Positions 58,401-64,000 of a stretch of 64,000 bases of DNA are shown one piece after another. The notes beneath the pieces are model-generated. The model was not told the DNA's origin. It worked only from the letters and a program-made list of their open reading frames with translations, and did no database searches. The stretch is from Martinezella dioscoreae (GTDB lineage: Bacteria; Pseudomonadota; Alphaproteobacteria; Rhizobiales; Rhizobiaceae). The translations under genes were made by a program, and so were the position numbers. The stretch is from positions 62,001 to 126,000 of the forward strand of contig NZ_BLAJ01000002.1 in NCBI RefSeq assembly GCF_009176305.1, written 5' to 3'. The number at the start of each line of letters is the position of its first letter. Position 1 is the first letter of the stretch.

Positions 58401-59621
58401 ATGTCCAATCCGCATGGCCCGGCATCGATCGCCGATTTCAGAAACGCCGCAAGGCGCGCATTGCCGAAAATGGTCTTTGACTTCTTCGACGGAGGCGCCG
58501 GCTCGGAACTCACGCTGTGCGAAAACCGGGCAGCGTTGGATCGGATTCGTCTCGTCGGCTCTGCACCCGTCGATGTTGGCCACCGCTCGGCGGCCATCTC
58601 GCTCTTCGGCGAGCCTCTCTCAATGCCAGTCATCATCGGACCGACCGGGCTGGCAGGCGCGGCATGGCCTGCGGGCGACCAGGCGTTGGCCCGGGCTGCC
58701 GCGCGAGCGGGAATCCCCTTTGTCATGAGCTCAGCGGCCAGCGCGACCATGGAAGCAGTGGCAGCCGCCGGCGAAGGCAGGAAGTGGTTTCAGCTCTACC
58801 TGTTCCGAGACCGCGAGGTGAGCCTCAGGCTGCTGAAACAGGCCGAAGCACTGGGCTTCGAAGCAATCGAGATAACAGTCGACAACGCCATTCCCGGCAG
58901 ACGGTTGCGCGATGCCCGCAATGGCTTTTCGCTGCCGTTCCGCTGGACACCCAGGAAGCTCCTGAGCCTTGCGGCTCATCCTGGATGGGCCTTGCGGATG
59001 GCCAAGGCCGGCGCTCCGCGTCTGGAAGTCATGGAAGCCGAGTTCGATCTCAAATCCGCGGGAACGATTGCTGAGGTGATGGAACAGCAGCTCGACCCAA
59101 CCGTGTCCTGGGACGACATCGCCTTCATACGGGATCGCTGGAAGGGACCGCTGATCCTCAAGGGATTGCTCAATCCGAGGCAGGGCAGCCGGGCAACCGA
59201 GCTCGGGCTTGACGGTATCGTCGTCAGCAATCACGGCGGACGGCAACTCGATGGAGCCGTCGCAAGTATCGACATCCTGCCGGAATTCGTCAGCGCTGTC
59301 GGGGGCAAGCTCGCAATCCTGATCGACAGCGGCTTTCGCAGCGGCACCGATGTTGCCAAGGCGCTGGCACTTGGAGCAACGGCCGTGCAGATCGGACGTG
59401 CGACGCTCTATGCTCTGGCGAGTGGCGGCGAGGATGCCGCGTTCAGAGCCCTTGCCATCATCGCCGCCGAACTCGACGTCGCTCAGGCAATGATGGGTGC
59501 GCCCACCATTGCTGATCTTCGACCTTCCACGCTTCGCCTTCCCCCGATGCTATTGCGGCCCGAGCAGGTTTCCGCTCGCGAACCCATGTCTCCGCGCCCA
59601 CAGTCACCATTTGCCGCCTGA
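58401..59621 (+). CDS. FMN-dependent L-2-hydroxyacid dehydrogenase (LldD/MdlB type)
   Basis: A 406-residue TIM-barrel flavoprotein: VFDFFDGGAGSELTLCENRA, then SAASATMEAVA, WFQLYLFRDREV, EAIEITVDNAIPGRRLRDAR, LILKGLLNPRQGSRA and the catalytic His near residue 277 in IVVSNHGGRQLDG, followed by LIDSGFRSGTDVAKALALGA. The FMN-site Lys is in LKGLL and the FMN-site Arg in FRSGTD. The family oxidises L-lactate, L-mandelate or glycolate. Pairing with the FAD-linked enzyme gives the operon activity on both stereoisomers of a hydroxyacid (inference). It starts 35 bases after the FAD-enzyme stop. Confidence 0.92.
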   Translation: MSNPHGPASIADFRNAARRALPKMVFDFFDGGAGSELTLCENRAALDRIRLVGSAPVDVGHRSAAISLFGEPLSMPVIIGPTGLAGAAWPAGDQALARAAARAGIPFVMSSAASATMEAVAAAGEGRKWFQLYLFRDREVSLRLLKQAEALGFEAIEITVDNAIPGRRLRDARNGFSLPFRWTPRKLLSLAAHPGWALRMAKAGAPRLEVMEAEFDLKSAGTIAEVMEQQLDPTVSWDDIAFIRDRWKGPLILKGLLNPRQGSRATELGLDGIVVSNHGGRQLDGAVASIDILPEFVSAVGGKLAILIDSGFRSGTDVAKALALGATAVQIGRATLYALASGGEDAAFRALAIIAAELDVAQAMMGAPTIADLRPSTLRLPPMLLRPEQVSAREPMSPRPQSPFAA

Positions 59622-59659
59622 CCCGTCATTGCCAAAACCCTTACGAGGAGATTGCTCCG

Positions 59660-60640
59660 GTGAAACGCAAAACCGCTTTCGTACACGCACTGGCCCTCTC
59701 GGCCCTGCTCCTGTCTTTCTCCGCCACGGTCACCACCGCGGCAAACAAGACAGTGGCGCTAACCTATATTGTCGAGCATCCGGCCATCGACGCGGCCCGC
59801 AAAGGGATTGTCGATGCACTGGCCGATGCCGGCTTCATCGACGGCAAGACCGTCACACTCGACATTGCAAGCGCTCAAGGGAGCATGCCGACGCAGACGC
59901 AGATCGCCAAGACATTTGCCGGCAAATCGCCCGACGTGATCGTCGCCATCTCCACACCGTCGGCCCAGGCCTGCCAGGCCGCAGCCAAAGGAGCGATCCC
60001 GATCGTGTTCTCGGCCGTGACGGATCCTGTTGCCGCAAAGTTGGTCAAAAGCTTCGCTCAACCGGACGGCACGCTGACTGGAACCAGTGACAAGCAGCCT
60101 CTGAACCTGACCTTCGAATTGATCCATAAACTGACGCCGACGGCAACGAAGATCGGCGTCCTCTATAATGCCGGCGAGGCCAATTCCGTCGCGCAAGTGG
60201 CTGAGATGAAGACCGAGGCGGCGAAGATCGGTATGAGTATCGTCGAGGCGACGGCGGCTCAGTCGGCCGCGGTGCCGGACGCTGCCCGCAGTCTCGTTGG
60301 CAAGGCCGATGTAATCCTCCTGCCGACCGACAGCACGGTGGTCTCGGCCGTGGAAAGCGTGGTCAAGGTCGGCGTCGACGCGAAGATTCCGGTCTACGCC
60401 AGCGACACCAATTCAGTCGAACGGGGTGCGATGGCTGCACTCGGATTCAATTATTACAAGCTGGGACGGCTCACGGGCGAGATTGCCGCCAAGGTCCTGA
60501 ACGGCGCAAAGCCGGGCGACATCCCAGTCGGAACACTGGACAGCGAGGATCTCTACCTCAATCTCGCCTCGGCCAAGAAGATGGGCGTCACTCTCTCCGA
60601 GGCGATGACACAGAGCGCAGCGAAGGTGATCGACCAATGA
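59660..60640 (+). CDS. ABC transporter substrate-binding protein (PF04392/TrpX type)
   Basis: A 326-residue periplasmic binding protein with a signal peptide (about 1-29, ALALSALLLSFSATVTTA) and the fold of the ABC_sub_bind family: VALTYIVEHPAIDAARKGIV, GFIDGKTVTLDIASAQGSMP, KSPDVIVAISTPSAQA, LPTDSTVVSAVESVVKVGVD, MAALGFNYYKLGRLTGEIAA. Relatives bind tryptophan or tyrosine (TrpX), which fits an aromatic theme. The GTG start at 59660 lies nine bases after GAGGAG. It opens the importer part of the operon; its stop overlaps the permease start (ATGA). Confidence 0.9.
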   Translation: MKRKTAFVHALALSALLLSFSATVTTAANKTVALTYIVEHPAIDAARKGIVDALADAGFIDGKTVTLDIASAQGSMPTQTQIAKTFAGKSPDVIVAISTPSAQACQAAAKGAIPIVFSAVTDPVAAKLVKSFAQPDGTLTGTSDKQPLNLTFELIHKLTPTATKIGVLYNAGEANSVAQVAEMKTEAAKIGMSIVEATAAQSAAVPDAARSLVGKADVILLPTDSTVVSAVESVVKVGVDAKIPVYASDTNSVERGAMAALGFNYYKLGRLTGEIAAKVLNGAKPGDIPVGTLDSEDLYLNLASAKKMGVTLSEAMTQSAAKVIDQ

Positions 60641-61569
60641 GCCTGATTGCCCTTTCCGGTGCCTGCGAAGCAGGCCTGCTGTTTGCCCTCGTTGCCCTTG
60701 GCGTCTATCTCTCGTTCCGAGTGCTCGATTTTCCGGATCTAACTGTCGACGGCAGTTTCCCGCTCGGTGCGTCGGTTGCAGCGTCGACGATCATGGCCGG
60801 CGTGCCGCCCATTGTTGCGACATTCCTCGGATTTGCCGCGGGCGCTTCTGCAGGCTTCGTCACAGCATTCCTGTCGGTCCGGCTGAAGATCATGAACCTG
60901 CTTGCAGGGATCCTGACCATGGTCGCATTGTTCTCGATCAATCTGCGCGTCATGGGTAAGCCGAATGTTTCGCTTTATGGGACCGATACCATCTTTTCCT
61001 GGATCGACGGGATCGCAGCGCTCGGGGTCTGGGCCAATACGGTATTGCTCCTCTGCATCGTATTGGCCGCAAAGATGTTCGTAGACTGGTTCCTTGCCAC
61101 GCAAATGGGACTGGCCTTACGTGCAACCGGCGCCAGCCCGAGGATGGCCGAGGCACAGGCTGTCGATAATGGCCGCATGGTCATGCTCGGTATGGCCCTC
61201 GCTAACGGCCTCGTCGGGCTTGCCGGGGCGCTTTATGCCGAAAGCCAGGGCGTTGCCGATGTCTCAATGGGTATCGGCACGATCGTCACCGGTCTTGCCG
61301 CCGTCATTATCGGCGAAACGGTCGTCGGCGCAGGATCGGTCGCGCGAGCCACGTTCGGCTGTATCCTCGGTGCATTGATCTACCGGCTGGTCATTGCGCT
61401 GGCGCTCGACGGCGGCGTGATCGGGATCCAGGCACAGGATCTCAATCTGGTAACAGCATTGGTCGTCGCCGTCGCCGTGATGATTTCGAAAACGCGGCTG
61501 AAGAAGCTGCCCTCCATCAGGCGTAGCCGGCTGCCTGAGCCATCGAAAGCAGAAAGAGCGACCTCATGA
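60637..61569 (+). CDS. ABC transporter permease (TrpY-like)
   Basis: A 310-residue permease with about eight to nine helices of the branched-chain/sugar (BPD_transp_2) type: LLFALVALGVYLSFRVLDFP, DLTVDGSFPLGASVAASTIM, NLLAGILTMVALFSINLRVM, MVMLGMALANGLVGLAGALY, FGCILGALIYRLVIALAL. Such permeases work with PF04392-type binding proteins. Start and stop both overlap neighbouring genes (ATGA), so the three importer genes are translationally coupled. Confidence 0.92.
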   Translation: MSLIALSGACEAGLLFALVALGVYLSFRVLDFPDLTVDGSFPLGASVAASTIMAGVPPIVATFLGFAAGASAGFVTAFLSVRLKIMNLLAGILTMVALFSINLRVMGKPNVSLYGTDTIFSWIDGIAALGVWANTVLLLCIVLAAKMFVDWFLATQMGLALRATGASPRMAEAQAVDNGRMVMLGMALANGLVGLAGALYAESQGVADVSMGIGTIVTGLAAVIIGETVVGAGSVARATFGCILGALIYRLVIALALDGGVIGIQAQDLNLVTALVVAVAVMISKTRLKKLPSIRRSRLPEPSKAERATS

Positions 61570-62366
61570 TGCTGAATCTCGACGCGATATCGGTCACCTT
61601 CAACCCGGGGACAGCTCTCGAAGTGGCTGCACTGCGTGGCGTATCGCTGGCCATCCCCAAGGGGCAGTTCGTAACGGTGATCGGCAGCAATGGTGCCGGG
61701 AAGTCGACACTCCTTTCGGCCATTGCCGGCGCTACTTCGCCCGATCGGGGCCGGATCGTCATCGACGGCGTCGACGTTACGCGGTTGCCGACCCAGGCAC
61801 GGGCGCGATTTATCGGCCGCGTATTCCAGGATCCGCGCATCGGAACCTGTGAGGCTCTGACCGTTGAGGAAAATCTTGCGCTTGCTTCCGCGCGCGCCGG
61901 ACGGCGCGGACTGTCCCTTGCGCTTGGTGGACGGATTGGGCGCGCGCGGTTTGAAGAACAGCTTGCCAGCCTTGGCCTCGGACTTGAAACGAAGCTTAAG
62001 GCGGGGATTGGCACCCTTTCCGGCGGCCAGCGGCAGGCGGTAAGCCTGTTGATGGCGACATTGCTGCCCATGAAACTACTTCTTCTCGACGAACATACGG
62101 CAGCGCTCGATCCTAAGGCGGCGTCGCGCATCCTGGCACTTTCGGCGGAAATTAGCGAGCGTCAGCGTCTCACCACACTGATGGTCACGCACAGTATGCG
62201 CCATGCTCTCGATTATGGCCAGCGCACCATCATGATGAGCGGGGGACGCATCGTGCTTGACGTCGCAGGGGATGAACGGGCTGGTTACGATGTGCCGGAC
62301 CTGATTGCGCTGTTTGGAGCGGTAAGCGGCGGCGAAATTGCCGAAGACAGGCTGCTGCTCGCTTGA
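61566..62366 (+). CDS. ABC transporter ATPase (TrpZ-like)
   Basis: A 266-residue ATPase: Walker A VIGSNGAGKSTLLSAIAG (about 41-50), Q-loop RVFQDPRIGTCEALTVEENL, signature LSGGQRQAVSLLMA, Walker B LLLLDEHTAALDPK (the usual Glu-Pro is Glu-His, common in this subfamily), H-loop VTHSMRHAL. Two adjacent ATG codons at 61566 and 61569 are possible starts. A Rho-independent terminator follows six bases after its stop, so it is the last gene of the operon. Confidence 0.93.
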   Translation: MMLNLDAISVTFNPGTALEVAALRGVSLAIPKGQFVTVIGSNGAGKSTLLSAIAGATSPDRGRIVIDGVDVTRLPTQARARFIGRVFQDPRIGTCEALTVEENLALASARAGRRGLSLALGGRIGRARFEEQLASLGLGLETKLKAGIGTLSGGQRQAVSLLMATLLPMKLLLLDEHTAALDPKAASRILALSAEISERQRLTTLMVTHSMRHALDYGQRTIMMSGGRIVLDVAGDERAGYDVPDLIALFGAVSGGEIAEDRLLLA

Positions 62367-62371
62367 CATCC

Positions 62372-62396
62372 GCCGCGATCATCCGCGGCTTGTTTT
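62372..62396 (+). terminator. Rho-independent terminator of the aromatic-acid operon
   Basis: GCCGCG at 62372-62377 and CGCGGC at 62384-62389 around a 6-base loop, followed by TTGTTTT at 62390-62396. Stem, loop and T-run are in the right order for the plus strand, directly after the ATPase stop. Confidence 0.75.
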
Positions 62397-62417
62397 CGGA
62401 ACTTCGCTGGAATATAT

Positions 62418-62430
62418 CTGCAATATGCAA
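62418..62430. promoter_or_regulatory. Candidate autoregulatory MarR operator
   Basis: CTGC-AATAT-GCAA, one mismatch from TTGC-N5-GCAA, between the terminator and the marR frame. It overlaps the upstream candidate ATG at 62425. Confidence 0.4.
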
Positions 62431-62976
62431 TTAAAAAACGATAAAACCGATAATAGGGCGACGGAGGAACGCGAGGATGGTACGGCGGTGAAGCCAGCCT
62501 TTCGGCTCGATCGCTGGGTGCCCTACCGCATGTTTCTGGTGGCAAGCAGCACCGCTGAGTTGCTCGCATCCTATTACGGGCCACGATATGGCCTGTCCCA
62601 GGCGTCATGGCGAATTCTCGCCATCGCCGGCAGCCGCCCGGGGCTTTCGAGCAAGGAAATCTGCCATGCCGGAGCGCTCGATCAATTCGCAGTAAGCCGC
62701 GGCATTGCGCAATTGGTCTCGCTAGGCTTTGCCCGGCGCAATGCCGGTGCCGGTGATCGCCGATTCTCGGCGATCGAACTCACACCCGAGGGCTACAAGG
62801 TGCTCGAGGAGATCGTGTCCATCGGTCAGGCGATGGAAGCACGTATTCTCGAAAGCTTGTCGGTTCGTGAGCGCGAGGCGCTACATGCTATGCTTGATCG
62901 CATCGAAGATGCATGCGCCGGAGCTGTCGCGCGTGGCTGGCAGGCGATGGTGGCCGACATCAAATCTGGGATCTAA
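62425..62976 (+). CDS. MarR-family transcriptional regulator
   Basis: A MarR winged-helix regulator of about 183 residues: FRLDRWVPYRMFLVASSTAE (helix 1), GLSQASWRILAIAGSRPGLS, ICHAGALDQFAVSRGIAQLV (recognition helix) and the wing FARRNAGAGDRRFSAIELTP. The start is uncertain: the ATG at 62425 lies within a candidate operator and has a poor ribosome site, while a GTG at 62488 would give about 162 residues starting at KPAFRLD. It is separated from the ABC operon by a terminator, so it has its own promoter. Aromatic acids are common MarR ligands, which fits the operon it follows. Confidence 0.87.
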   Translation: MQLKNDKTDNRATEEREDGTAVKPAFRLDRWVPYRMFLVASSTAELLASYYGPRYGLSQASWRILAIAGSRPGLSSKEICHAGALDQFAVSRGIAQLVSLGFARRNAGAGDRRFSAIELTPEGYKVLEEIVSIGQAMEARILESLSVREREALHAMLDRIEDACAGAVARGWQAMVADIKSGI

Positions 62977-63182
62977 GCCCGAATATGGTCATCCCGATAA
63001 AAGCCCCCGAATACTCTCCATCGAAAAGCGGTTATGAAGTCCGCATGAAATCTCAGGGTCCAGCCCGAGGGGATCAGGAGCTGGATGGGCCGCGGCCTTG
63101 CTCCATAGGCACATTCGCATTCGGCCCGCATCTTCGACGGGCGCTATATTTGGACTGACCGTCAATGCCCGGAAAGCTGAAT

Positions 63183-64000
63183 TCAAGCTACCCCTACCAA
63201 GCGCGGCGAGGCGCGCAGGCGAGCTATGTCACGCGCCGGCGGTTCTCCAAAGTGGCGCCGATATTCGCGAGTGAACTGCGACGGGCTTTCGTAACCCACG
63301 CGGAAGGCGGCGGTCGTGACGTCGATGTCCTGGACCAGCATCAGGCTGCGCGCGTCCTGGAGCCTTAGCTGCTTCTGGAATTGCAGCGGCGTCATCGCCG
63401 TCACGGCGCGAAAATGCTCGTGCAGGCTCGACGGACTCATGCCGACTTCCGCAGCAAGCCGCTCGATGCTGAACCGTTCCCGGAAGTTCTGCCCGATCCA
63501 CGCAATGGCGCGGCCAACTTGCGCCACCCGCCCCTGGCTCGAGGTGATCTGGCGCATCCTGGCACCATCCGGGCCGGCGAGCAGGCGATAGAGAATTTCC
63601 TGCTCGGTCAACGGCCCGAGTACGGGCAATGCTGCCGGTTCGTCGAGCAGAAGCAGCAGGCGCAGCACCGCATCGAGCAGATTGGCGCCGGCGTCGGACA
63701 CCGTCTTGCCTGTGGGCCGAGCGGGCGCTCCCGGCGGTGGCGGCACATGCAACGCCAGCTGCCCCAGCATAACTGGATCGAAATCAAGGAACAGGCAGAG
63801 ATAGGGCCTGTCAGGCGTCGCCTCGACCACCTGGCCCGTTGCCGGCAGATCGTAAGTCACAATCCCATAGCGGCCCGGCGCATATCTGAACACGCGGTCA
63901 CCCAGAGTAACCTCTTTTTGCCCCTGTGCGACAAGGCACAGTTGCGGCCGATATACGTTCGGCATCGGCATCGTCACCGTGGAGGATCGAGCAAGCGTCA
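63183..64000 (-). CDS. AraC-family transcriptional regulator (5' end beyond the window)
   Basis: An AraC regulator with an AraC_N-type ligand domain (NVYRPQLCLVAQGQKEVTLG, VFRYAPGRYGIVTYDLPATG) and a C-terminal double HTH (about the last 100 residues: FSIERLAAEVGMSPSSLHEH, LMLVQDIDVTTAAFRVGYES, PSQFTREYRRHFGEPPARDI). A GTG at 63977 could serve as start, but the frame stays open to 64000 and its extra residues (TLARSSTV before TMPMPNVYRP) match the usual family start. The gene therefore probably continues to the right. The 206 bases between it and marR hold no gene. Confidence 0.88.
   Translation of the reverse strand, partial: TLARSSTVTMPMPNVYRPQLCLVAQGQKEVTLGDRVFRYAPGRYGIVTYDLPATGQVVEATPDRPYLCLFLDFDPVMLGQLALHVPPPPGAPARPTGKTVSDAGANLLDAVLRLLLLLDEPAALPVLGPLTEQEILYRLLAGPDGARMRQITSSQGRVAQVGRAIAWIGQNFRERFSIERLAAEVGMSPSSLHEHFRAVTAMTPLQFQKQLRLQDARSLMLVQDIDVTTAAFRVGYESPSQFTREYRRHFGEPPARDIARLRASPRLVGVA

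Noticed and set aside
1..64000. CRISPR arrays, tRNA or rRNA genes, insertion sequences, integrase or phage genes
   Set aside because: Looked for and not seen: no regularly spaced repeats, no transposase- or integrase-like proteins, no tRNA cloverleaf noticed by eye. A covariance-model scan would be needed to exclude small RNAs.

Overview
The window reads as a high-GC alphaproteobacterial replicon segment, most likely from a Rhizobium-type member of the Rhizobiaceae. Support comes from two ku genes around a PE-LIG-POL ligD, DUF982 and DUF3175 proteins, an orphan nuoB, GGAAC-N17-GTT promoters of the EcfG/RpoE2 type, a MocD/E/F-like gene trio, and many ABC importers paired with local regulators. 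I saw no tRNA, rRNA, insertion sequence, phage gene or CRISPR array. It looks like catabolic and stress accessory DNA.

Layout. 1-5.1 kb: the 5' end of a sugar-type ABC binding protein gene, a divergent two-component pair, a UxaA-family dehydratase behind a 22-bp perfect palindrome, and a convergent GntR regulator with two winged-helix domains. 5.4-9.1 kb: a 30-codon membrane ORF, a flavin monooxygenase and a trehalose-synthase-type GH13 enzyme. 9.2-19.6 kb: a stress island (DUF3175, HD, DUF1328, DUF4142, ku-ligD, second ku, DUF892, DUF982, a receiver protein, an EcfG-like sigma factor, orphan nuoB). Nearly every transcription unit there carries the same GGAAC-N17-GTT element. 19.7-26.7 kb: an MFS pump, a LysR regulator and a five-gene detoxification-like operon. 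Tandem AAGGATA-N5-TATCCTT operators precede that operon, and the same operator precedes the rrf2 gene at its far end.

27-35.7 kb: two paralogous LacI regulators around a TIM-barrel isomerase, then a desaturase-Rieske-reductase trio followed by a PanB-like protein, PurU and FolD. I read this as oxidative demethylation of an imported methylated compound (rhizopine or methyl-inositol are candidates) with folate-linked handling of the released C1 unit. 36-45.8 kb: a guanidine-I riboswitch leading an ABC importer, two DUF1989 proteins, a biotin-dependent urea/guanidine carboxylase and allophanate hydrolase, together a guanidine-nitrogen operon. 46-50.5 kb: a decayed PIN-toxin gene, a polar amino acid ABC importer and an IclR regulator.

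50.6-53.4 kb: an SDR-SnoaL pair divergent from a LysR gene, and a small lipoprotein candidate. 53.7-63 kb: a DMT exporter, then an operon of methyltransferase, prephenate dehydratase, FAD-linked and FMN-linked 2-hydroxyacid dehydrogenases and an ABC importer, ended by a terminator and followed by a MarR gene. A shared TTGC-N5-GCAA-like motif lies before all three transcription units. This suggests an aromatic 2-oxo/2-hydroxy acid (phenylpyruvate/phenyllactate) module. The window ends inside an AraC-family gene.
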